A stretch of DNA of 6,480 bases from an uncultured Clostridia bacterium (GCA_934277655.1 CAKQVC010000125.1:1-6480); one strand, 5' to 3'; shown: positions 1 to 6,109, counted from the stretch's first letter. Notes: a model not told the origin generated them from the sequence alone. Made by a program: numbers and translations.

Positions 1-1
1 A

Positions 2-631
2 GACAGCTCCGGCCATGGCAGCGATGTGGACCTGGTACTGACGACAAGGGAACTTGATCGTCTGATCCGTTGCGACAGCATTAAGCCACAGGATCTGACC
101 GAGATGCCGTTTGATGATATCTTTGGAGAAGGTTCCGGTGCGGCTGTCATTTTCGGAACAACCGGAGGTGTCATGGAGGCAGCACTTCGAAGTGCATATT
201 TTCTGGTAAACGGAGAAAATCCGCAACCAGATGCATTTAAGGAAATCCGCGGCATGGACGGTTGGAAAGATGCAAAATTCCAGCTGGGCGATAATGAACT
301 TAAAGTTGCCGTTGTCAGTGGGTTGGGTAATACACGGAAGCTGATCGAAGCGGTCAAAACCGGTAAGGCAGAATATGATTTTGTAGAAGTCATGGCTTGT
401 CCGGGCGGCTGTGTCGGCGGCGGTGGTCAGCCGTTTGTCGACGGAGAAGAACGTGCCGCAATGCGTGGAAAGAAGCTGTACGGACTGGATAAGAATAATG
501 AACTTCGATTTTCCCACGAAAACAAAGCGGTTCAACTGACCTACGAGGAATATCTGGGCGAGCCATTATCGAAGGAATCGCACCACCTGCTTCATACTAA
601 TCTGCAGGACTGGACGCTGGATATGAAATAG
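2..631 (+). CDS. hydA: [FeFe]-hydrogenase catalytic subunit, C-terminal part (5' end outside window)
   Basis: This is the C-terminal portion of an iron-only hydrogenase, which catalyses reversible proton reduction to H2 at the cytoplasmic H-cluster. The frame is open from base 2, so the GTG at 26 is an internal codon and the true start lies upstream. Counting from that GTG, the conserved block IFGTTGGVMEAALR is at residues 42-55 and the signature EVMACPGGCVGGGGQP at 121-136. Cys125 and Cys129 of the latter are the H-cluster ligands of this motif. The end resembles the small-subunit-like tail of clostridial enzymes (EYLGEP, then SHHLLHT at about 185-191). The N-terminal iron-sulfur domains are not visible, so the subtype cannot be read directly. 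In Lachnospiraceae such genes usually encode the catalytic subunit of electron-bifurcating HydABC (HndD-like) enzymes and end their operon, which fits the terminator 60 bases downstream. The family call is very secure; the gene symbol is by analogy. Confidence 0.95.
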   Translation, partial: DSSGHGSDVDLVLTTRELDRLIRCDSIKPQDLTEMPFDDIFGEGSGAAVIFGTTGGVMEAALRSAYFLVNGENPQPDAFKEIRGMDGWKDAKFQLGDNELKVAVVSGLGNTRKLIEAVKTGKAEYDFVEVMACPGGCVGGGGQPFVDGEERAAMRGKKLYGLDKNNELRFSHENKAVQLTYEEYLGEPLSKESHHLLHTNLQDWTLDMK

Positions 632-690
632 GCGGCAGTTCTAAACAGAAAAGCAAGAAAAAAATCTACATGAAGATATAAAACAGAAAG

Positions 691-729
691 AAAGACTCCG
701 GAGAGAAACACCTGCTTCGGAGTTTTTTT
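691..729 (+). terminator. Rho-independent terminator after the hydrogenase gene
   Basis: The inverted repeat ACTCCG (695-700) / CGGAGT (718-723) extends inward through a G-U and an A-U pair. Outward, the A-rich 5' flank pairs with the T-run. A run of seven T follows at 723-729. It lies 60 bases after the hydrogenase stop and before the next promoter, so it separates the two transcription units. Confidence 0.85.
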
Positions 730-791
730 GTGTAAGCAGGGTTTTGATATTTCGGAAAGGAAAATTTTTTGTCAGAACTATGAAAAATCTG

Positions 792-820
792 TTGACGTGT
801 ATGACTTTGTGTAGTACACT
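792..820 (+). promoter_or_regulatory. Sigma-A-type promoter for the envelope cassette
   Basis: A -35 box TTGACG (792-797, 5 of 6 consensus) is followed by a 17-base spacer and a -10 box TACACT (815-820, 4 of 6). Transcription is predicted to begin near 827, giving a leader of about 88 bases before the ATG at 915. It sits just downstream of the hydrogenase terminator and is the only good promoter seen ahead of the DUF4358 and transglutaminase-like genes. Confidence 0.65.
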
Positions 821-829
821 CATAGTACA
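809..829. promoter_or_regulatory. Possible operator overlapping the -10 box
   Basis: GTGTAGTACAC (809-819) is a 5+1+5 palindrome lying across the spacer and -10 box. TAGTACA occurs twice, at 812-818 and 823-829, exactly 11 bases or about one helical turn apart. This is a plausible place for a repressor, for example of the GntR type whose operators can contain similar TGTA/TACA arms, but the regulator is not visible and the match may be chance. Confidence 0.3.
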
Positions 830-836
830 TTGAGGG

Positions 837-886
837 GTGCAGGAAAACAGGTTAAAAAAGAAAGAACTTTTGGCTTTTTCCTGTGC
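837..886 (+). promoter_or_regulatory. Leader stem-loop upstream of the DUF4358 gene
   Basis: CAGGAAAA (840-847) pairs with TTTTCCTG (876-883), and the stem can extend to 837/886 through two G-U pairs and a G-C pair. Inside it, AAAAG (856-860) can pair with CTTTT (867-871). No T-run follows, so it is not a terminator. It ends 16 bases before the ribosome binding site. It may be an RNA-stability or translational element, but this A/T-rich leader could form such pairing by chance. Confidence 0.3.
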
Positions 887-903
887 AGATCAAAAAAATA
901 AAA

Positions 904-907
904 GGGG
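904..907 (+). promoter_or_regulatory. Ribosome binding site that fixes the start at 915
   Basis: AAAGGGG ends at 907, seven bases before the ATG at 915. This selects that ATG over the in-frame GTG at 837, which would place a 26-residue polar extension ahead of the lipoprotein signal peptide. Confidence 0.7.
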
Positions 908-914
908 ATTCGAG

Positions 915-1433
915 ATGAAAGAAAAAAGAAAAACGGGGAAAACCGCATTAGTCCTGCTTGCGGTTATCGTCGGGATCAGCATGTTTTGCGCATGTGGAGA
1001 CAGCGGTACCGAAAATGTAAAATGTCTGGATATTGTTAAAGCATGCAAGGATGCAGCGTCAGAGGGGACTCTGGATGAATGGTACAGCTATGGGGAAGAT
1101 CTGTATGATGACAGCTTTGACAACTTGTACGGGGTACAGTTTGACATGATCGATGACGGAGCAGTTCTTCAGACTTCTTCGGGAGGCGTGGCTGATGAAG
1201 TATCGGTTATGCATATGAAGAAGAGCGAGGATGTAAGTATCGCCAAGAGTAAGCTGGAGGATAGGATCACAGAGCGCAGACAGGAGTTCTCGGGATATAA
1301 ACCGGAGGAAGTTTATAAACTGGATAATGCCAGAGTTGTCGTGCAGGGTAACTATGTGGCACTGATCGTCAGTGATGATGCCGATCAGGTAGAAGCTGCT
1401 TTAAGAAATGCGATTAGTAAAGGGGTAGAATGA
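915..1433 (+). CDS. DUF4358-family lipoprotein
   Basis: This is a predicted 172-residue lipoprotein on the outer face of the cytoplasmic membrane. The N-terminus has a basic segment (residues 2-9), a hydrophobic core (10-24) and a cysteine pair. Cys27 in FCACGDS is the more likely lipidation site because Ala precedes it and Gly-Asp follows; Cys25 is the alternative. Residues about 70-165 match the pattern I know for DUF4358: a YGV start, an SSGGVADEVSVM strand near 88-99, a helix rich in charged residues with RRQEFSGYKPEE (121-132), then the VVVQGNYVALIVS strand (141-153). The family's molecular function is unknown to me, though members often lie beside MBOAT and DHHW genes in Lachnospiraceae. 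The gene is first in the cassette, stops one base before the next ATG and is therefore probably translationally coupled to it. An accessory role in envelope acylation is inference from context only. Confidence 0.8.
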   Translation: MKEKRKTGKTALVLLAVIVGISMFCACGDSGTENVKCLDIVKACKDAASEGTLDEWYSYGEDLYDDSFDNLYGVQFDMIDDGAVLQTSSGGVADEVSVMHMKKSEDVSIAKSKLEDRITERRQEFSGYKPEEVYKLDNARVVVQGNYVALIVSDDADQVEAALRNAISKGVE

Positions 1434-1434
1434 G

Positions 1435-2655
1435 ATGATTGATAAGGGAGAAAAAATTCCGGCAAAGGAAAAGAAAGAAATTCGCAGAAGAAATTTCAGT
1501 GATTTTAAAAAGGGTTTAAGAAAAGGTCTACATAATAAAAAGAGTCTTATTCCACAGATTCTGATCATTGTTTTGGTTGCAGGGGTGTTTATTCAGAGCG
1601 GAAGCATGATCAGCAAGATGAATAAACTGCTGGGAGAATCGGAAACCACGGTGCACGAGATTTATGATGATTCGGCGGTAATTAAGGCGTATAAAACAGG
1701 GGATACCAGCAAGCTGAATGAAAAAGATTTATTTGTGCATGATAAGATGACAGAGGTCATAAAAGAAATCATCAAGGATGATATGACCGACTATGAAAAG
1801 GAAAAGGCGGTATATGACTGGTTGTTCAAGTGGACGACTTATAACAGTGAGAGTCTGAATCCAATCGTGGCAGGACAGAATGAAACACATACACCATATG
1901 GAGTGCTGCGTTCTCACAATGCCATCTGCGTCGGTGATGCAACAACCTTCAAGTTATTTATGGATGCACTGGATATTCCGTGTGTGATCATCCATTCCAC
2001 CGAAAGCGGAGAGCATGCGTGGGATGTCGTTCAGTTGGACGGCGAATGGTATCATGTCGATGTGATGTTTGACGGAGGCTCTAACGGCAAGCCTGGTTAT
2101 AGCTATTTCAATGTACCGGACACAATCAAGGACGATGGATCCTATCCATGGGATCATAATGAGATTCCGGCAGCCAATGGTACGAAATACTGCTATATGT
2201 ACACCAATGCACAGAGAGTGGATACTTTCTATGATATTCCAAAAGGACTGAAAAAAGCTATCGATAATGGCAAGAGCATGGCAACCTTTATCTTGAAAGA
2301 GAAGACTGGATTTAACCGGCAGATCGCAGAATATATAGGAAATGCATTTTCGGTTGAAAATGGTTATGTCGGCTTTGGCGATGCTTATTCGCTGAATGGT
2401 GAGGTTGTATATAAGTATACCATCGAAAGCTATGACAACAGCGGAAGTCAGTCCATTCCGGATGATGTACTTTCCAAGCTGGAGCAGGCGATCGCAGCGG
2501 TTAATGGCATAGATGGCGATCCAATGGGAGATGTGACGAGTGACATGGGCGACGGTATGGATGATATGTCGTCCAGCAGCGATACACAAGATACCAATGC
2601 AGCATCCGACCAGCAGATGGATGTTAAAGAGCTCATTGCAGCTCATAACAGATGA
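1435..2655 (+). CDS. Membrane-anchored transglutaminase-like protein
   Basis: This 406-residue protein has a strongly basic cytoplasmic N-terminus (residues 1-36), one transmembrane segment (about 39-56) and a large extracytoplasmic part. The transglutaminase/papain-like core spans about 120-215. Cys165 in AICVGDA begins the catalytic helix, His194 lies in EHAWDVV, and Asp209 in WYHVDVMFDG, so the Cys-His-Asp triad appears intact. Residues about 360-395 are a low-complexity tail rich in Asp, Ser, Met and Gly, probably disordered. Bacterial proteins with this fold act as cysteine proteases, amidases or crosslinkers, and the substrate cannot be read here. A ribosome binding site, AGGGG at 1421-1425, lies inside the end of the preceding gene and only one base separates the two genes, implying coupled expression with the DUF4358 lipoprotein. 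It may act on a wall peptide or on a partner in the same cassette; this is inference. The fold assignment is firm. Confidence 0.88.
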   Translation: MIDKGEKIPAKEKKEIRRRNFSDFKKGLRKGLHNKKSLIPQILIIVLVAGVFIQSGSMISKMNKLLGESETTVHEIYDDSAVIKAYKTGDTSKLNEKDLFVHDKMTEVIKEIIKDDMTDYEKEKAVYDWLFKWTTYNSESLNPIVAGQNETHTPYGVLRSHNAICVGDATTFKLFMDALDIPCVIIHSTESGEHAWDVVQLDGEWYHVDVMFDGGSNGKPGYSYFNVPDTIKDDGSYPWDHNEIPAANGTKYCYMYTNAQRVDTFYDIPKGLKKAIDNGKSMATFILKEKTGFNRQIAEYIGNAFSVENGYVGFGDAYSLNGEVVYKYTIESYDNSGSQSIPDDVLSKLEQAIAAVNGIDGDPMGDVTSDMGDGMDDMSSSSDTQDTNAASDQQMDVKELIAAHNR

Positions 2656-2763
2656 GGACGGCGGTGATTTCTGATCATAGAAAGGTTGAGGAGTTACAAA
2701 GCGATTTTCGAGCAGATAAAGTATCATGCATAACACATAACAAACATTTAAAATGAATGAAGA

Positions 2764-2806
2764 GTTCCGCCTTGCGAAAAAACAAGGCGGAACGTTACTG
2801 TTTTTT
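2764..2806 (+). terminator. Strong hairpin between the transglutaminase-like and MBOAT genes
   Basis: GTTCCGCCTTG (2764-2774) and CAAGGCGGAAC (2783-2793) form a perfect 11-base-pair stem with an 8-base A-rich loop. A run of six T follows only after seven further bases (2801-2806), so this is not an ideal terminator. It may give partial termination or protect a processed 3' end, letting the upstream pair and downstream pair be made in different amounts. I found no convincing promoter between it and the MBOAT gene, which favours read-through. Confidence 0.55.
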
Positions 2807-2836
2807 GAAAAAGAGAAAATCATATTTCTGAATAAC

Positions 2837-2842
2837 AGGAGG
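2837..2842 (+). promoter_or_regulatory. Ribosome binding site with long spacing (MBOAT gene)
   Basis: A perfect AGGAGG lies 14 bases before the ATG at 2857, longer than the usual 6-9 bases. No closer in-frame start exists, because the intervening bases are A/T-rich without an ATG, GTG or TTG at better spacing, so the start still stands. Translation may be somewhat weakened. Confidence 0.65.
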
Positions 2843-2856
2843 AAGAAAAATAATTT

Positions 2857-4275
2857 ATGGTATTTAGCAGTTCGGTATTTTTTATGGCATTTTTGCCAAT
2901 TACTTTGATTCTGTACTTTTTGATTCCGGAAAGGTTTTTGAAAGGGAGGAATCTTTGGCTTTTGATTGCCAGCCTGATCTTTTATGGCTGGGGCGAGCCG
3001 AAATATATTCTGGTGATGCTGTTTTCTATCGTGTTTAATTACGTGATGGGAAGGTTGATCGGGAAAAATGGCAGTGGAGAAACGTCAGCAAAAGCATTGA
3101 TGATCATTTGTGTTGCCGGCAATCTTCTGCTGCTTGGATTCTTTAAATACACAGATTTTGTGCTGGGAACGATCAACGCAATTGCGGGAAGCAGCCTGGG
3201 ACTCCTTGGACTGGCGCTGCCGATCGGCATTTCGTTTTATACTTTTCAGACCATGTCCTATATTATTGACGTTTACTGGGGAAAAGTTCCGCCGCAGAAG
3301 GATTTTATTGCTTTCGCTGCTTATGTGACCTTGTTCCCGCAGTTGATCGCAGGTCCGATCGTCCGTTATGCAGATGTTGCGGTTATGCTGGTCGGCAGAA
3401 AAACCAACATCGAACAGATCGGAGAAGGTGTCCGCCGCTTTATCATCGGTTTCGGCAAGAAGGTGCTTCTGGCAAATCAGGTGTATGTTATCTGGAGCGA
3501 GATCACGGCGATGGATGTGAGCCGGCTGAGCGTTGCAACAGCATGGCTGGGGGCGATCGCCTTTACTTTCCAGATTTATTTCGACTTTTCGGGCTATTCG
3601 GATATGGCTATCGGTCTTGGAAAAATCTTTGGATTCGATTACCTGGAAAACTTTAATTATCCATATGTTTCGCGAAGCATTACCGAGTTCTGGCGCCGCT
3701 GGCATATGTCACTCAGTTCCTGGTTCAAGGAATATGTGTATGTGCCGCTGGGAGGAAATCGGAAGGGTCTCGGACGTCAGCTGATCAACATTGCCATCGT
3801 CTGGGCACTGACCGGTCTGTGGCACGGTGCAAGCTGGAATTTCGTTGCATGGGGATGCTATTTCGGCATCATCCTGATCGTAGAGAAACTGGTACTTTTA
3901 AAATGGCTGAACAAAGCTCCGGCAGCAGTGGGGCATCTCTACAGCCTTGTTTTGATCATTCTGGGATGGGTCATTTTCGGTCTGACGGATTTTGGCCAGA
4001 TGAAGGATTATATCGTCTGCATGTTCGGAGGCGGAAGCGGATGGATGGACAGCGACTTCCGGTACCTTGCAGTCAGCAGAATCTGGCTGCTTATAGCCTG
4101 CACCATCGGTTCCACACCGCTGGTTAAGAATGTATGTAGTAAAATCTGCGGATTGCTTAAAAACGAGGCTGCAGCAGGCATATTGGAATCAGCTGTACTT
4201 CTGGCAGTCTTCGGCTTATCCATTGCGTTCCTTGTGAGCGGTTCCTATAATCCGTTCCTGTATTTCAGATTTTAA
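2857..4275 (+). CDS. MBOAT-family O-acyltransferase (AlgI/DltB-like)
   Basis: This 472-residue polytopic membrane protein has many hydrophobic segments across its length. The family transfers acyl groups across or at the membrane so that an extracellular polymer can be O-acylated. Diagnostic features are the N-terminal FSSSVFFMAFLP, LFPQLIAGPIVRY (159-171), FQIYFDFSGYSDMAIGLG (238-255), TEFWRRWHMSLSSWF (276-290) and LTGLWHGASWNF (318-329). His323 is the expected catalytic histidine and His283 the second conserved one. Length is normal for AlgI-like members. The C-terminus reads NPFLYFRF, an aromatic motif shared by many such MBOATs; Tyr469 could be an acyl carrier by analogy with the C-terminal tyrosine of DltX. 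It is followed after 15 bases by a DHHW gene, the usual pairing for polysaccharide O-acetylation. The acyl donor and polymer are not deducible; acetyl is the common case. Confidence 0.95.
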   Translation: MVFSSSVFFMAFLPITLILYFLIPERFLKGRNLWLLIASLIFYGWGEPKYILVMLFSIVFNYVMGRLIGKNGSGETSAKALMIICVAGNLLLLGFFKYTDFVLGTINAIAGSSLGLLGLALPIGISFYTFQTMSYIIDVYWGKVPPQKDFIAFAAYVTLFPQLIAGPIVRYADVAVMLVGRKTNIEQIGEGVRRFIIGFGKKVLLANQVYVIWSEITAMDVSRLSVATAWLGAIAFTFQIYFDFSGYSDMAIGLGKIFGFDYLENFNYPYVSRSITEFWRRWHMSLSSWFKEYVYVPLGGNRKGLGRQLINIAIVWALTGLWHGASWNFVAWGCYFGIILIVEKLVLLKWLNKAPAAVGHLYSLVLIILGWVIFGLTDFGQMKDYIVCMFGGGSGWMDSDFRYLAVSRIWLLIACTIGSTPLVKNVCSKICGLLKNEAAAGILESAVLLAVFGLSIAFLVSGSYNPFLYFRF

Positions 4276-4290
4276 GAGGGGGAAGATGAG

Positions 4291-5574
4291 ATGAAAACAA
4301 GCAAAAATAGAATGAGAAGTCTGATTCTGATCATTACCTCATCGGTGTTTCTGGCAGTTCTGTGTGTAGGGACAATCGTGACTCCGGAAGTTTCTTTTTC
4401 AGAGAACGAGAACCGTTATCTGCAGGAGAAACCGAAACTCTCGGCAGATGCTGTTTTGAGCGGAAGATTCGAAACGCAGGCCGAAAACTATCTGAACGAT
4501 CAGATTATCGGGCGTAATTTTTGGGTAAAAACCATGGCTGCGGTAGAATCAGCGGTCGGTATTCATGATATTAACGGTGTTTATTTAAGCAAGGACAAGA
4601 CGAGGGCGGTAAAGCGCATCACAGAAAGTGAGTTTGACTGGGAGCGATATGATAAGAACCTACGGCAGGTGCGTAATCTGAAAGAATCTTGTGAAAAAGA
4701 GGGGATTGCTGTTCGTGCCATGCTGGTTCCGACCGCCGCCTATATTTATGAGGACGCCCTTCCGAAGAATGCAATGACGTTTGATGAGGATAAAGCGTTT
4801 GATGATGCGGAAGATATGTTAGGAGATAGTCTGATTGATCTAAGAGGTCTTCTTGGAGCTGCAGAGGCACAAGGCGGTGCAAGCCTTGGAGGTGTATCTT
4901 CCATAACGGCTGCTGCGCTTGATATGAAATCTGCAGGACTTGGTGCGGATCAGGGTGTTTTCTTCCGGACAGACCATCACTGGAGCGGATATGGCGCATA
5001 TCTTGGTTATGTCGGATTTTTAAAGGCACATGGAAGCACGGATGCTGCAAAAGAAAAGTATGAAGCGTCTTCCTCACTGCGGACGGAGATCCCGTCTTAT
5101 GAAGATCTGGGAATGACCGTACTTTCGGATGAGTTCTATGGAACGTTGTATTCCAAGGTTCTTTTGGATTCCCTGCAGGCGGATGCAGTAGAAACACCTG
5201 CGGCAGCCTTGGATGCAGACTGCAAGGTAACGATAGAAGGCAAGACATATGATTCGGTTTATTTCAAGGAATTCCTGGATAAAAAAGATAAGTACGCCGT
5301 CTACTTTGGGGGGAATTATGACAAAGTCGATGTTGAAATGAAAGATACGGAAGCCGGAAAGAAAGGCAGCATTCTGATTATTAAGGATTCTTTCGCCAAT
5401 TCTTTCGTGCCGTTTTTGATGAATGACTATAGCAAGATTTCTATGATCGACACCCGTTATTACCGTGGCGACGTAGAAAAGCTGGCAGGCGAGTATGATG
5501 AAGTGCTGGTTCTGTACGGCATTGACAACTTCGCCTCTGAGAAAATATCACTGACAAACGCATTGCTGCGATAA
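4291..5574 (+). CDS. DHHW-family (AlgX/AlgJ-like) secreted acyltransferase partner
   Basis: This 427-residue protein has an N-terminal signal anchor (about 9-30) and an extracytoplasmic SGNH-like domain. The early FSENENRYLQEKP (36-48) and YLNDQIIGRNFW (67-78) blocks are typical of AlgX/AlgJ/DHHW proteins. The defining Asp-His-His-Trp is at 228-231 within FFRTDHHWSGYGAY, and the likely nucleophile Ser367 lies in IIKDSFANSF (363-372). Together these suggest an intact Ser-Asp-His catalytic set. The expected role is to take the acyl group delivered by the adjacent MBOAT protein and place it on a surface polymer. The gene starts 15 bases after the MBOAT stop with a purine-rich site (AGAGGGGGAA) ahead of the ATG. 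Residues about 186-222, rich in Ala, Gly and Ser, appear as an extra segment between the GDS-LIDLR region and the DHHW block. Family call firm; exact substrate unknown. Confidence 0.92.
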   Translation: MKTSKNRMRSLILIITSSVFLAVLCVGTIVTPEVSFSENENRYLQEKPKLSADAVLSGRFETQAENYLNDQIIGRNFWVKTMAAVESAVGIHDINGVYLSKDKTRAVKRITESEFDWERYDKNLRQVRNLKESCEKEGIAVRAMLVPTAAYIYEDALPKNAMTFDEDKAFDDAEDMLGDSLIDLRGLLGAAEAQGGASLGGVSSITAAALDMKSAGLGADQGVFFRTDHHWSGYGAYLGYVGFLKAHGSTDAAKEKYEASSSLRTEIPSYEDLGMTVLSDEFYGTLYSKVLLDSLQADAVETPAAALDADCKVTIEGKTYDSVYFKEFLDKKDKYAVYFGGNYDKVDVEMKDTEAGKKGSILIIKDSFANSFVPFLMNDYSKISMIDTRYYRGDVEKLAGEYDEVLVLYGIDNFASEKISLTNALLR

Positions 5575-5632
5575 AAAAGAAGCAGGAAAGCTGATAAGAA
5601 ATGCCAATAACGACGAGGAGGTAGATCGAATT

Positions 5633-5809
5633 ATGACTTTGGAAGAAGAAATGATAATACGGTACGACAGAGGATTGAGAAAGGGAAAAGAAGAGGGTGC
5701 AGCAGAGGAAAAACGAAAGATTGCAAAGAGTTTCAAAAATGCAGGCATTTCGGTTCAAGTGATTGCTGAAAATACTGGTTTGACTGTTGCAGAAATCGAA
5801 GCACTATAG
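5633..5809 (+). pseudogene. C-terminal tail of an Rpn/PD-(D/E)XK nuclease-transposase family protein
   Basis: A 58-codon frame begins at ATG 5633 with GAGGAGG (5615-5621) 11 bases upstream. The product has a charged helix (RGLRKGKEEGAAEEKRK, 13-29) followed by IAKSFKNAGISVQVIAENTG (30-49) and LTVAEIEAL. That is the characteristic end of Rpn-family proteins, where a Lys/Glu/Gly-rich linker precedes a helix-turn-helix-like tail ending in Glu-Ile-x-x-Leu. The nuclease domain is absent. The frame remains open upstream to 5555, and the codons from about 5585 (KLIRNANNDEEVDRIM) could be more of the ancestral protein, so the break lies at the end of the DHHW gene. Most likely it is a truncated remnant. 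Because it keeps a good ribosome binding site it may still be translated from the upstream operon, comparable to the small C-terminal products described for some Rpn loci; that is speculation. Confidence 0.65.
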
Positions 5810-5832
5810 CGTACAGAAAAATATGATGAATG

Positions 5833-5873
5833 AAAAACTGTCTGATGAAGTTCGGGCAGTTTTTGTCGTTTTT
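5833..5873 (+). terminator. Rho-independent terminator after the Rpn remnant
   Basis: AAAAACTGTCTGA (5833-5845) pairs with TCGGGCAGTTTTT (5852-5864) over 13 positions, two of them G-U, with a 6-base loop. T-rich sequence follows to 5873. It lies 23 bases beyond the Rpn remnant stop and probably ends the transcript of the envelope cassette. Confidence 0.8.
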
Positions 5874-5926
5874 GTGAAAAAAGTTACGGTATTTAGCAGC
5901 GTGCATAGTACAAAGCGAGAAAGGTT

Positions 5927-5935
5927 TGATACAAT
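5927..5935 (+). promoter_or_regulatory. Extended -10 promoter ahead of the SPFH stub
   Basis: TGATACAAT (5927-5935) fits the extended -10 pattern TGnTATAAT with one mismatch in the hexamer. The -35 position at 17-base spacing is AGTACA (5907-5912), only 3 of 6. Transcription would start near 5942, giving a leader of about 42 bases to the ATG at 5984. Its position right after a terminator supports it as the promoter of the original SPFH gene. Confidence 0.45.
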
Positions 5936-5983
5936 GGAAAAAAGAAACATCATATAGAGATGACAAGAAAGCGAGGCAATTGT

Positions 5984-6109
5984 ATGTCACAGATTGCAGA
6001 AATCATTAAATATGAAGGAGACAATCAAACCTTTATCTGGAAACATCCGTGCGAAGACTTTAACAGTCTGACGCAGTTAATTGTACATGAATCACAGGAA
6101 GCTATATAA
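5984..6109 (+). pseudogene. N-terminal stub of an SPFH-domain (Band-7-like) protein
   Basis: The frame opens at ATG 5984 with GAGG (5973-5976) seven bases upstream and stops after 41 codons at TAA 6107-6109. The peptide contains IIKYEGDN (7-14), FIWKHPCEDFN (17-27) and TQLIVHESQEAI (30-41). These match the start of the SPFH-domain proteins of Lachnospiraceae, in which the equivalent of HESQEAI normally continues into FFMNGQALDLFGPG and a roughly 300-residue or longer membrane-associated scaffold. The match ends abruptly at the stop codon, exactly where the DUF6273 sequence in another frame begins, so the loss looks like a deletion rather than a point mutation. The promoter and ribosome binding site remain, so a short peptide could still be made, but no function is expected. 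Identification rests on recall of the family's N-terminus. Confidence 0.7.

Noticed and set aside
837..914. GTG at 837 as the start of the DUF4358 gene
   Set aside because: It would add a polar 26-residue segment before the signal peptide, and it lies inside a leader stem. ATG 915 has AAAGGGG at ideal spacing and gives a standard lipoprotein signal.
1954..2823. 289-codon minus-strand ORF
   Set aside because: It lies almost entirely opposite the well-supported transglutaminase-like gene, is rich in Ile, Cys and His as shadow frames are, and shows no known motif.
2681..2836. Separate promoter for the MBOAT gene
   Set aside because: TATCAT (2722-2727) and TTGAAA (2805-2810) each resemble one box, but neither has a partner box at acceptable spacing.
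3085..3705. 206-codon minus-strand ORF
   Set aside because: Antisense shadow of the MBOAT gene, with no ribosome site or domain recognised.
4619..5248. 209-codon minus-strand ORF
   Set aside because: Antisense shadow of the DHHW gene; composition dominated by Leu, His, Pro and Ser with no motif.
5823..5957. 44-codon plus-strand frame starting ATGATGAATGAA
   Set aside because: It reads through the terminator hairpin and the next promoter, has no ribosome binding site and matches nothing I recognise.
5441..5990. Overlapping minus-strand ORFs of 66-105 codons
   Set aside because: They lie opposite the DHHW end, the Rpn remnant and a terminator; Phe/Ser/Cys-rich translations of A-rich plus-strand sequence are expected by chance.
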